Below are positions 55,116 through 64,000 of a stretch of 64,000 nucleotides of DNA, in pieces. Within the stretch, counting starts at the first letter, position 1, and each line of letters opens with the position of its first letter. The position numbers and the translations under genes were made by a program. Below the pieces are notes generated by a model. The model saw only the letters and a list, made by a program, of their open reading frames with translations, did not search any database and had not been told where the DNA came from. Source of the DNA: a virus; IMG/VR virus record IMGVR_UViG_3300020477_001008, positions 1 through 64,000 of that record. One strand, given 5' to 3'.

Positions 55116-55123
55116 TATTTATT
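55116..55123 (-). promoter_or_regulatory. Candidate T4-like late promoter
   Basis: AATAAATA on the minus strand, 28 nt upstream of the ATG at 55087; TAGGGA serves as the ribosome-binding site. Confidence 0.45.
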
Positions 55124-55160
55124 GTCAACATTATAATAGTATTTAATCTCCTTATATTCC

Positions 55161-57680
55161 TTATATTACAGTCGCATTCTGACGTGCTAATAACACCCAA
55201 CCAGTAGTCTGATAAAGTAGTGTTACTGTGTCCTCAACATTGTTGAATAATATACTTGTTCCATTTACAAAGTTAGTTGGAGTAACAGTACCGTTACCGC
55301 CGTTCACTTTCATTGAAATTATTTTAATCTGTCCTTCTACTCCATCTGCTAGTGAGTAAGCATCTGTACCAGTTGTTGTTAGTAATGTGACTGTTTCTGC
55401 TAAACTTATTGTTCCTGCTCCACTGATGTTTTGTACACCGTGAACAGTTTTATTAGCTTTTACTGTACCTGCAAAGTAAGCCGTATCATTAGTCTCTGGT
55501 GCGTAAACAGAATATCTGTTTGTGGCTGTACCATTATCAAGAGTTGTTTTAGCTAATACACCAATTAAATTTGTTGTTGATGAACTAGCATCATCCATAC
55601 CGGCTTTTGCCGCTAAACCTACAACATTCGTTGCTGTTAGGTTATGAGTACCTGTTGTAATATCTCCAACTATGTGTCTACCAACCACACCTGATACAGT
55701 AGTAGCCGCACCTGAGTTTTCAAGTGATGTCCAATCATAGTTACCTAACCATCTACCGTCATTGGTTGGATTATCTGCACCAAAACTGTAACCTGCTAAA
55801 TCAAATCTTGTGTCAGTTAATAAACCTTGTTTTCTATTTCCTGAATCAGTATTAGCACCTAAAGTAAGTTTGTTACCTATTGCTTGGTTGTAATGTCTTT
55901 GAGTATTATCTAAACCTGTTGTTGTAAAAAAGCTTTGAGCTTTTTGAATTCTTGCTTGAGTTGTTGCGTTCCAATGTCCTGGTGTTGAACCTATATCAAG
56001 TTTACCAGTTGGTTTTAATTTAAGTTCACCTGTAGCTGTAAGTGTTAGATCTTTTGCTTTGTATTCTGCGTTAATTGGACCATATGCTTCTGCATCAGTA
56101 ATAGGAGATCCAGAATCATATCTTCTTATGTTATCATATGCTCTGTTTTCGTGAACAATCTTACCTCTGGCATCACCAGAGAAAATTGTTACCCTTGCCT
56201 CTGCGTCAGCATTATCTGATCTATCAATAGTTTTAAATTGCCACATTGAACCATTCTTACTTGCATTAACATAAGACTCATACAATGGATGTGAATTATT
56301 GAATAATGAAATATTAAAGCCGGCGTTACCATTTTTATCATAATGGTATGCACTTAGATTGGCACCAGTGTCTACTGACACACCCGCGTTGTTAGTATTT
56401 TGTAAAAATGTTATACCTGATAGTAAATCACTCTTGATTCTAATATCACTAAGGTTAGTAGCACCTGCAATACTTGTTGTAGTATTCAAATAGTCTGCTT
56501 GTAAACTGTCACCAACTGCTGAAGCTGATCTAGTAGATAAACCACCTGATGCGTATGCTGTAAATCCAGTTGTATCTGTTCCACTTAACTCAAATGTATT
56601 TGTTGTTTTGTTTGCAACTTCATATGTGTTAGTGTTAAGTTGAGTCATTCCAACAACGCCAGTGATAGTAACTCTATCACCATTAATCCATTTATGTCCA
56701 TTAGCAGTAACCACACCTGGGTTAGCTTGAGTTACACCTGTTATAGCAATTGAATATGCTCCAGATGTAATACTTGCATTAGAAGTTAAATCTGTTGTAA
56801 TGTTTCTATCTGCATAAGTTGAAAGTTTAATATCACCTGTTGAACTTGTTAATGTGTTTGCTTTTAAGTCACCATCCCAATCGGTACTATCACTTGAGTT
56901 CACCCAAGCACTACCGTTGTATTTTAAAACTTGTCCATTACTAGGTCCTGATATTGTTGTATCAGTCATTCCTGATAATGTTGTTGTAGTTGAATCTGCA
57001 ACTACCCAATTGGTACCATTATATTGTAAAATTTTAGTTGATGCTATACCAGTTGTATCTACATCTGATAATGCATTAATACTTGATGCCGCTATTCTAA
57101 CATCTGCTCTTGCATCTGCTCTAGCATTTGTGAAATATAAATTAGAACCTTCTGTTAGATTTGCTGTTGTTTTAGTTCCTAATCTTGTATCCCATCTTGC
57201 GTCTGTATAGTAAAGGTTCGTACCTTCACTTAAATTTGTTGTTGACTTGGCCGCTAACCTAGTATCAAATCTTGCAGTTGTATAATATAAGTTTGTCGAA
57301 CCTTCTGGCAAATAATCTGTGTTACTAAAATTACCAAATTTAATACTTGTTGTACCGTGATCATAATACATATGATACTTGTCATCTGAGGCACCTGGCG
57401 TAGCTACATCTGATAAATCACCTATTTTTGCTGTTCCAGTTAAGTAGGCTCCTACTCTTGCGTTTGTGTAGTATAAGTTTGTACCTTCTGTTAAATCACT
57501 TGTAGTAAAATTTGTAATTTGATTAGCTTTTACAGAATGTCCTATTTCTAAAAAGTTTAAGTCAACTTCTTCGTGTGTTAGCGGTCTATTAACAATGTCA
57601 ATAGTCGCATCTACATTAGCCTTCAGATTAACTACTGAAGAGCTTGAAGTTGATCGTAATGTAATATTTCCTAGTGCCAT
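55161..57680 (-). CDS. Large tail-fibre-like virion protein with NLYYTxAR repeats
   Basis: This 839-aa protein has four repeats of the form L(T/S/P)EG(T/S)NLYYTNARV between about residues 60 and 185, a hallmark of tail-fibre shafts in marine phages. After a 'LSGMTDTTISGPSNGQVLKY' linker come beta-rich modules and a C-terminal tip (TSILFNNVEDTVTLLYQTTG...NATVI). It probably trimerises and contacts the host surface. An AATAAATA octamer ends 5 nt before the ATG. Confidence 0.78.
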   Translation of the reverse strand: MALGNITLRSTSSSSVVNLKANVDATIDIVNRPLTHEEVDLNFLEIGHSVKANQITNFTTSDLTEGTNLYYTNARVGAYLTGTAKIGDLSDVATPGASDDKYHMYYDHGTTSIKFGNFSNTDYLPEGSTNLYYTTARFDTRLAAKSTTNLSEGTNLYYTDARWDTRLGTKTTANLTEGSNLYFTNARADARADVRIAASSINALSDVDTTGIASTKILQYNGTNWVVADSTTTTLSGMTDTTISGPSNGQVLKYNGSAWVNSSDSTDWDGDLKANTLTSSTGDIKLSTYADRNITTDLTSNASITSGAYSIAITGVTQANPGVVTANGHKWINGDRVTITGVVGMTQLNTNTYEVANKTTNTFELSGTDTTGFTAYASGGLSTRSASAVGDSLQADYLNTTTSIAGATNLSDIRIKSDLLSGITFLQNTNNAGVSVDTGANLSAYHYDKNGNAGFNISLFNNSHPLYESYVNASKNGSMWQFKTIDRSDNADAEARVTIFSGDARGKIVHENRAYDNIRRYDSGSPITDAEAYGPINAEYKAKDLTLTATGELKLKPTGKLDIGSTPGHWNATTQARIQKAQSFFTTTGLDNTQRHYNQAIGNKLTLGANTDSGNRKQGLLTDTRFDLAGYSFGADNPTNDGRWLGNYDWTSLENSGAATTVSGVVGRHIVGDITTGTHNLTATNVVGLAAKAGMDDASSSTTNLIGVLAKTTLDNGTATNRYSVYAPETNDTAYFAGTVKANKTVHGVQNISGAGTISLAETVTLLTTTGTDAYSLADGVEGQIKIISMKVNGGNGTVTPTNFVNGTSILFNNVEDTVTLLYQTTGWVLLARQNATVI

Positions 57681-57685
57681 AACAA

Positions 57686-57693
57686 TATTTATT
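57686..57693 (-). promoter_or_regulatory. Candidate T4-like late promoter
   Basis: AATAAATA on the minus strand, ending exactly 5 nt before the ATG at 57680, and overlapping the stop of the giant virion gene. Confidence 0.5.
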
Positions 57694-60600
57694 CCTCATT
57701 AAAGTACCCAGTTTTATCACCTGATGGTGTAGTATATCCTGGCTGTACGTATGTTGTATTATGCAATTTAAAGTTACTTAGACCACCTTGTCTAATGAAT
57801 ATAGCTTGTTCTGATGGGTCAAGTTCTGCTTTATCCCACTCAACACTATCAAACATAACTGCGTCCCAGTTAGCTTGTATAGTTTTATCAACTAGTTTAG
57901 TACCAGCTGGATCAAAACCAGACCATCTAGCTGAAGTATCAGCATTTGGTATATCGTGCTGTGAACTTGATGAATATATAACTTCATCTGTAGTGTGATT
58001 TGTAATTGGAGTACCTAAAATACCTCTACGTATTTTTTTCAAAGTATTACCACTTACTTCACTAAATTCTATTAATTCGTCTCCAATCCAAACATAACCA
58101 GGATTGGTTGAGCTTACTGATCCTGTAATAATTGCAGGGATTGTTCCAATAGCCGCTGTTGTTGGATTACCACTTGAATCGTAATTTGTATCAGGATCTG
58201 GAACACTAACACTATCAAATAAAACACTAGCATTAGCAACTGTAATTTGATTAACAGTTAAATCAATGTTTGCACTCAAGCTTGTTTCACAAACTTTTGG
58301 TAATCTTTTAAATTGTGCTTTGTTATCATTACCATAAAAAATTCTAAATGCATATTGATCACCATAGCCCATAGTTTCTGTTGTATCCCCATCACTATCT
58401 AAATCTTTTTTATCTGCCGCAGTTTCTTGATAAGTTATAACTGTAATTTTTAAAGTTTCTTTCATTTGCATTAAGAAGTTTTCTTCTGGTCTATCTTCTT
58501 GTAATGGTCTTAAGAAACCTGCACCATCGAATTTAGTTACAACTAAATTCCATTTACCTGCCGCATAGTCAGTTGCAAAATTTGCCGTACTTGTATGATC
58601 TGAAGCCGCAAAATAAATGTATTCGTCAATTAAATCCCATCTAGAAAACTGCATACCAGATTCACCTGCAAGATTTTTATGTTGTACGTTACATCTATAA
58701 ATTTTGCCTTGGTATTCAACAACGTCTTTAACTTTGTATTCTGATACACTACTCCAAGCCGGGAAGTGACTAATATCATCATACTTCACAAAATTATTTG
58801 TTGTAATTTGATCATTATCATCAATAGTTATTTTTGTTGAATAACTTGTAGTTGGTTGCCATAACAATGAAGTTTGGAATAACGTATTAAAGAAATCTTG
58901 TACAGCATCTTCATCCCATTTTAATGAAGTATCAAAATCTGAAATATCAAAACCTAAGCTTTCAATTGCTTCATCGTCTGCATAACTTGTAAGATTAAAA
59001 TCTGTAGCAGTAGCAAAACCATCTGATATCATTGAGTTAAAATCAATATCTCTAAATGGAGATAATTTAACTCTTAGTTTTCTCATAAACTCAGTTATTT
59101 GATCTGTTGAGTTTATATCAAGTGCCGCTAACTCATTTGCAAAATGATATTTTGCAATTCTTTCAATTGCACTATTAGTTGAACCATAAGTTAAGTCACC
59201 TGCTCCACCTGTGCTTTGAATTTCTGTACTTGTTTTCTTTTTCTTTAATTCAACTAATTGAGTTTTATCATCACTAAACACTTGTACAGTTTTTGTTGTA
59301 TACGAACCAGAATTTTCATCCCAGCTAGAATATGTTAATCCATCTGGGTGGTTTTCAGTAACTAATTCAATTTGTTTACTAATTCTATCAAACACTAAAG
59401 TTTCTTTACTTGTTCTAGTTTCAGCAACATTAACATTTGCATTTTCAAGTGGTGTTTGTTTTTTACTAGTATAGTTAATTAATTTTGAGTGATATGGTTT
59501 AGCTTCATTAATATAATCTTTAACGTAACTAAATGTATCAGGTGCGTATGAAACTGATTGTTGTAAAGATAAATCTTTTTGTACAGCGTCAAAATATGTT
59601 GTTTTTATAATCCAATCAATATTGTTTTGTTCTTCAAACACAAAGTTAACTGATGCAAATAATAAATTATTTAGATAAGTTTTTTGTGATCCTAAGAATA
59701 GATATGTGTATAATAAATTCATCCATTCTCTTACACCAGTTGATATATCATCTGTTGTTGTCCAGAACTTATTATTCAATTGTGTTGTAGATGTCTTACT
59801 ACTAATTCTTACAAGCTCAGGATTATCTGCTTTACCTGTAAATGTACTCACAGTAGTTGTAGTACTTGCTATATTTGAATTAGAAGTTTCATTATAACTT
59901 CCTGTTGACGTTGTTGCCATTCCTGCCGTAAAGTCAAGATTTGCAGTAGCAACTGGAGCCTGTCCATTTAATACAACATCTCTATCACCATATACATAAA
60001 TTGCTGACTTACTGTTGTAATCATAATTTACTTTAATTACATCATAATCAGATAATGTAGATAAATCTATATTTGCTTTGTAGTCAACTGTTTTATTAAC
60101 AATTATACTATCATCATATCCATTTACATAATAATCTGATTTGTCATATAATGTTTTATCAGTTAATGTATTTTCCCATTCCGGATAATCTACATCAAGG
60201 TTTGTTACTTTTAATATATTGTTTAACGTATATGCAAATACTCTTCTTGCTTCTTTAATATTTTTAAACCAAGTTTGTCTAGGTCTTACACTATTACCGT
60301 ATTGTGAGTACTTACTTAATATTGACGTATCAGGTACTGCTTTTCCTGATGCATCTTTTCCAGATAATGAATCAGTAAGCTTGTTCCAAATCATTTTATC
60401 AACGACTGTATCAGGATCATTTTCTTTAATCATAATCCATTGTTTGTGTATTGGAACGTCTTTATCAATTTTCTTATAGTTCAATCTAAATACTGAATCG
60501 CTAGTAATATGTTTTGTTGCATTTGAAATAGTTAATGCAGTAGTTGATATTGGTGCATACCAATTAACACCATACGAAGTAGGATTTTTAATTAGTCTAC

Positions 60601-63600
60601 TTATTTGTGTTGTTGATAAAGATCTGTATTTTGAATCTGCAACTTTTGTTTTGTTTTTAGTCCAGAAATAATATTTTGTAGATGTAAATCCATCTTTACT
60701 TGTTTTAGTAATTGTGCAATAGTTTGTAGTATTTGCCACAGTACCGTCACCTGTATAATTTGCAGGTAACTCTGAACTTTCTGTCCATTCATAAATGTCA
60801 ACTGTTGATCCTGGGAATAATTTACCCCAATTGTTTTGTCTATATTCATCACTAAAGTTTTCGTATTCAAGATATCTAAGAGTAGATGTATCCCACCACG
60901 TTAAACCATTGTGATCAGCGTCCCACGGAGAGTTTATACTTACTCTGTTTGTACTAGAATGATTAGTATACACAGCCGGATCTGATTGTGTAATATAATT
61001 TATTTCTCTTTGAGCATTACCAGGTATTAAATTTTTAACTGGATCAATTACTTCAAATGGTACTTCACTAGTATAATCATTTGTATCAATTAATGTTAAT
61101 TTAGATTGAGAAAATAGTTTAGTATTAACTTGCGAATTCTTTTTATTAGTTCTTGCTGAACTATCAAAAATTGATTGTCTAATACTTGCATCTGGTTGAT
61201 CGTAATCAACATCAGAGTGTACAAGCCAATAATTAGAACCAATTTTAACACTACCAATTTCGTCACCAGTAGAACTAATAACTGCGGCTGTAATACTGAT
61301 TAATCCTGAATGCCTATCTGCAGGATTCAAATAACTTGAACCATCTGGATTATTTGGATCATCTGCGTGAGGTGTAACAGTTATAGTTGGTAGAGCTTGA
61401 TAATTATCACCTGGTGCTGATAAAGTTATACCATTTATTGCGGCAAGATTACCACGTGCATTTGTTAAGTAAGTTCCTAATCCACCACTAGTTGAACCAG
61501 TAAGATTATAATTATGAGCTTTGTTTAATGAAAATGCTGTTCCATTTAAGTCTTTAAGTGTTACAGATGTTGCACCAGTTACACCAGCAACTACTGTTCC
61601 TGATGCTCCTGTTGTAGCTTGAGTAATTGTTTCTCCTGTTACTACTGTTATTGCTGAATTAGTAGTTAATACTAAATCAATTTTTGCAGTTGCAGTTGCT
61701 CCAGCACCTGAGTCATCACCAGTTCGTGGTGTAATTGTAACATTTGGTGCTAGTAAATATCCTACACCAACATTGTCTACTGTTAAACTTGTTACCGGTC
61801 CTCTTGATGAAACACCTTTATTAAATGCTATATCATCGTGTCTTGTTTTAATAGTAGTATTAGCAGTCATTCTCATTGTGTACCAATAACTATCTCCGCC
61901 ATTGTCTAACCAAATTTTATCTCCTTCAGTAAACGTAACAGTTGAACAAACATTAGAAACAAAGTCTTTAACTGTTGCCGCCAAGTCTGCACCAATATTA
62001 GATGTGTCAATACCATTATTTCTAGTAGCAAGTCTTACATCTTTATATGTATAAAGAGGATGTTTATTTGAACCATTAAAGAAAGTACTTGAATATGCTG
62101 ATACAGTTGTTGCCGCAACAACATCATTTTCTGGTAAATCAAATACATTGTAAATTGCTTTTTTATAATTTACAGAAATTTTTGCAGTACCAGTTGTTGA
62201 TCCTGTAGTTGCAAATCTAATTCTTAATGTAGCATTTGCTCTATCTGTAATTGGCGTACCAAAAGATGTTGCAACTGCATTAGTAGATAAACTTTGATTT
62301 GAAAGTAAACTGTTTGGTGTTGCTGTTGTACCAATATCAAATTGTGGATTCGATCCATCAAATGCAGTATTGATTACAATTTGTACATTAGCAATTGAAT
62401 CTGGTTTAATTAATTGATCTGTAAAGTCTACATATTTGTTGTCACTATCTGTGATAGTATCTTTAACAACAATACCAATTGTTGGATTATCTGAAAATTC
62501 TTTTCTATAACCATAACTACCATTTTCAACATAAGCTTTATTAATTACACCCGATGATGCACTAACAACACCAGTTGCTGGTGATGTTCCTGAAATAGTC
62601 ATAGTAGGTGAAACATAATTTGAACCACCTTTGTTAATTGTTAAATTTAATATTGCACCAAATGTTGAATCCCCGTATGCTGATCCAGACCTTGCTGTAA
62701 CAGTATGTGATCCAGTTGTACTTGCACCTCCAGTACCACCTGTTATTTGATTTGTTGTATCAAATGTATTTGTGTGATCGTAAATGTGTAAAATTGTACT
62801 TGTACCATCTGTATATACATTAATTACTTTACCAGTTGCACCTGTATTTGCCTGTGTTATAGTTTCCCCATATTGGAATGGCGTACTTGCATTTGATAAT
62901 GTTGTATTAATTTGGTACGTTGGATTATTTCCTTTAAACCTAATAACAGCACTAGAACCAGCTGAATCTGATCCACCTGTTTTAATTGATACGTTACCTG
63001 GTTCACCGTAATATGCACCACCAGGATTTGTTAATGTTATTGATGTAATACCACCACTACCGTTGATTGTTGCAACTGTACCTGATGCAGATGTACCACC
63101 GTTTCCGTCAGCTTCAATTGTATCTCCAACTGAATAACCTGAACCAGCAGTTGTTACTACCATTGCTGATACCCCATCAGCAACATTGGCTACAGAAACA
63201 TTTGCATTAGCTCCACCAAAGTCTGTAAAGTTAATTGTTTTTTCAATTACTTGATCTGTTAGTGATAACTGAAATGTTTTTGTTCCATATGTAGTTGTTG
63301 TAATTGTACTTGCGTCTGCATTTTTATGATCTGGTAATACAGCTTCAAATGTAGCATTAGCAGTTGTTACTAATTTTCCAGCAGTCTCATTCATTGATAC
63401 TGTTAATGGATTAGTTGTAATAACACTTTCAATTCCGTGATTTGTATCTGTTAATCTGTATACGTTCCAGTCACCATTGTCATCTTTTGCTACCCAGGTA
63501 GTTGACCCTATAGCAACATCAGTGTTACTTGCTACGGTATTACCGTATTGTGTTTTTAAATTTGCTTTCTCTAATGCTTGGAAATTTGTATCATTAATAT

Positions 63601-64000
63601 GTACGTATCCAGCTGTTGGTAAATCAAATGATTCTGCTCTAGTTGGCCAAATAACATCTGATACTTTAGAGCCTGTTGGCTTTTTAGTCCAGTTTAAACT
63701 GTCATCAGCATCAATAGTAATAATATCATCAGTAATAATATCTGTAGTAACTACATTATCAATTCTTGGTAAAAATTTAACTACTTGAGGATTTGTTTTA
63801 ATTTTAGTTGGATCAAGTCTAAATTCCATAGATTGATTAATTTCTGTACCACCAAATTCACCAACTTTAAATGCATAATACTCATAAAGATTAATTTCTT
63901 GTCTTTCATTAATAATATCAGTTCTTAAAATTTTATCAACTGAGTTTCTAGAACCTTTTTGTCTTACAAATCCTTGATAGAATCTTGTTTGACTTTCATC
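57689..64000 (-). CDS. Giant virion structural protein, 5' end beyond the window
   Basis: The frame is open to the right edge, adding at least 57 residues before the first internal ATG (63829), including RFYQGFVRQKGSRNSVDKIL. At least 2,103 aa are visible. It has many Gly/Thr/Val-rich modules with the recurring 'V.xI..GG.GY..xP.VTI' pattern (for example VVTTAGSGYSVGDTIEADGN, TVDNVGVGYLLAPNVTITPR). Carbohydrate-binding-like YxxGDVVxYxGxIYRC (residues EYKVKDVVEYQGKIYRC) lies near the C-terminus. Such giant proteins in marine T4-like phages are tail or baseplate components. Confidence 0.75.
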   Translation of the reverse strand, partial: DESQTRFYQGFVRQKGSRNSVDKILRTDIINERQEINLYEYYAFKVGEFGGTEINQSMEFRLDPTKIKTNPQVVKFLPRIDNVVTTDIITDDIITIDADDSLNWTKKPTGSKVSDVIWPTRAESFDLPTAGYVHINDTNFQALEKANLKTQYGNTVASNTDVAIGSTTWVAKDDNGDWNVYRLTDTNHGIESVITTNPLTVSMNETAGKLVTTANATFEAVLPDHKNADASTITTTTYGTKTFQLSLTDQVIEKTINFTDFGGANANVSVANVADGVSAMVVTTAGSGYSVGDTIEADGNGGTSASGTVATINGSGGITSITLTNPGGAYYGEPGNVSIKTGGSDSAGSSAVIRFKGNNPTYQINTTLSNASTPFQYGETITQANTGATGKVINVYTDGTSTILHIYDHTNTFDTTNQITGGTGGASTTGSHTVTARSGSAYGDSTFGAILNLTINKGGSNYVSPTMTISGTSPATGVVSASSGVINKAYVENGSYGYRKEFSDNPTIGIVVKDTITDSDNKYVDFTDQLIKPDSIANVQIVINTAFDGSNPQFDIGTTATPNSLLSNQSLSTNAVATSFGTPITDRANATLRIRFATTGSTTGTAKISVNYKKAIYNVFDLPENDVVAATTVSAYSSTFFNGSNKHPLYTYKDVRLATRNNGIDTSNIGADLAATVKDFVSNVCSTVTFTEGDKIWLDNGGDSYWYTMRMTANTTIKTRHDDIAFNKGVSSRGPVTSLTVDNVGVGYLLAPNVTITPRTGDDSGAGATATAKIDLVLTTNSAITVVTGETITQATTGASGTVVAGVTGATSVTLKDLNGTAFSLNKAHNYNLTGSTSGGLGTYLTNARGNLAAINGITLSAPGDNYQALPTITVTPHADDPNNPDGSSYLNPADRHSGLISITAAVISSTGDEIGSVKIGSNYWLVHSDVDYDQPDASIRQSIFDSSARTNKKNSQVNTKLFSQSKLTLIDTNDYTSEVPFEVIDPVKNLIPGNAQREINYITQSDPAVYTNHSSTNRVSINSPWDADHNGLTWWDTSTLRYLEYENFSDEYRQNNWGKLFPGSTVDIYEWTESSELPANYTGDGTVANTTNYCTITKTSKDGFTSTKYYFWTKNKTKVADSKYRSLSTTQISRLIKNPTSYGVNWYAPISTTALTISNATKHITSDSVFRLNYKKIDKDVPIHKQWIMIKENDPDTVVDKMIWNKLTDSLSGKDASGKAVPDTSILSKYSQYGNSVRPRQTWFKNIKEARRVFAYTLNNILKVTNLDVDYPEWENTLTDKTLYDKSDYYVNGYDDSIIVNKTVDYKANIDLSTLSDYDVIKVNYDYNSKSAIYVYGDRDVVLNGQAPVATANLDFTAGMATTSTGSYNETSNSNIASTTTTVSTFTGKADNPELVRISSKTSTTQLNNKFWTTTDDISTGVREWMNLLYTYLFLGSQKTYLNNLLFASVNFVFEEQNNIDWIIKTTYFDAVQKDLSLQQSVSYAPDTFSYVKDYINEAKPYHSKLINYTSKKQTPLENANVNVAETRTSKETLVFDRISKQIELVTENHPDGLTYSSWDENSGSYTTKTVQVFSDDKTQLVELKKKKTSTEIQSTGGAGDLTYGSTNSAIERIAKYHFANELAALDINSTDQITEFMRKLRVKLSPFRDIDFNSMISDGFATATDFNLTSYADDEAIESLGFDISDFDTSLKWDEDAVQDFFNTLFQTSLLWQPTTSYSTKITIDDNDQITTNNFVKYDDISHFPAWSSVSEYKVKDVVEYQGKIYRCNVQHKNLAGESGMQFSRWDLIDEYIYFAASDHTSTANFATDYAAGKWNLVVTKFDGAGFLRPLQEDRPEENFLMQMKETLKITVITYQETAADKKDLDSDGDTTETMGYGDQYAFRIFYGNDNKAQFKRLPKVCETSLSANIDLTVNQITVANASVLFDSVSVPDPDTNYDSSGNPTTAAIGTIPAIITGSVSSTNPGYVWIGDELIEFSEVSGNTLKKIRRGILGTPITNHTTDEVIYSSSSQHDIPNADTSARWSGFDPAGTKLVDKTIQANWDAVMFDSVEWDKAELDPSEQAIFIRQGGLSNFKLHNTTYVQPGYTTPSGDKTGYFNEE

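Overview
The window looks like part of the genome of a large, AT-rich, lytic tailed marine phage of the T4-like (myovirus) type, probably infecting an alphaproteobacterium such as a SAR11-type host. The evidence is: very dense coding with ATGA/TAATG overlaps; long virion proteins of the kind found in marine T4-like phages at the right end; octamers matching the T4 late promoter (TATAAATA); many host-derived metabolic genes; and a small basic protein resembling the alphaproteobacterial DUF4167 family. No capsid, portal, terminase or polymerase gene falls in the window, so the lineage is an inference. I recognise no tRNA, rRNA, CRISPR array or insertion sequence.

Layout. (1) 0-2.8 kb, plus: end of a kinase-like gene, a HAD-family hydrolase, a DUF4167-like protein and a radical SAM enzyme. 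(2) 2.8-8 kb, minus: two small basic or charged proteins, an extremely acidic Asp/Glu protein, then a tight operon with a PLP-enzyme-like protein, three unlisted micro-genes, a CGFS glutaredoxin, an SDR, a 2OG-Fe(II)-oxygenase-like protein and a fatty acid desaturase. (3) 8-10 kb, plus: small membrane proteins, a 44-aa lipoprotein, a 47-aa cysteine-rich metallothionein-like protein and a cold-shock protein. (4) 10-25 kb, mostly plus: many small early-type genes, each behind a strong sigma70-like promoter (TTGACA, 16-nt spacer, TAnnnT), with an AAA+ ATPase, an Api92-like protein, a SleB-type hydrolase, a polysaccharide-lyase-like protein and a 17-kDa-antigen-like protein. Three 44-nt repeat elements lie at 11.5-12.3 kb. 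(5) 24.06-25.13 kb: about 1.07 kb non-coding DNA with short repeats. (6) 25-27.7 kb, plus: small genes, NadE and a Bax/FlgJ-type glucosaminidase. (7) 27.7-52 kb, almost all minus: an amidinotransferase, four more radical SAM enzymes with an N-terminal cysteine region, five glycosyltransferase-like proteins with a (T/S)EK motif, three GT-A-like transferases, four SGNH-hydrolase-like proteins, RpiB, a GNAT-like protein, leucyl aminopeptidase, a SET-domain protein, lipoproteins and MazG. (8) 52-64 kb, minus: five virion proteins behind a strong terminator, the last running off the window.

How it fits together. Region 4 reads as host-takeover genes driven by host RNA polymerase. Regions 2, 3, 7 and 8 carry T4-like late octamers. 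The dense mixture of transferases, SGNH proteins and radical SAM enzymes in region 7 is best explained as a system that makes or modifies a glycan or a protein, on the virion or on the host surface. The substrate cannot be read from sequence.
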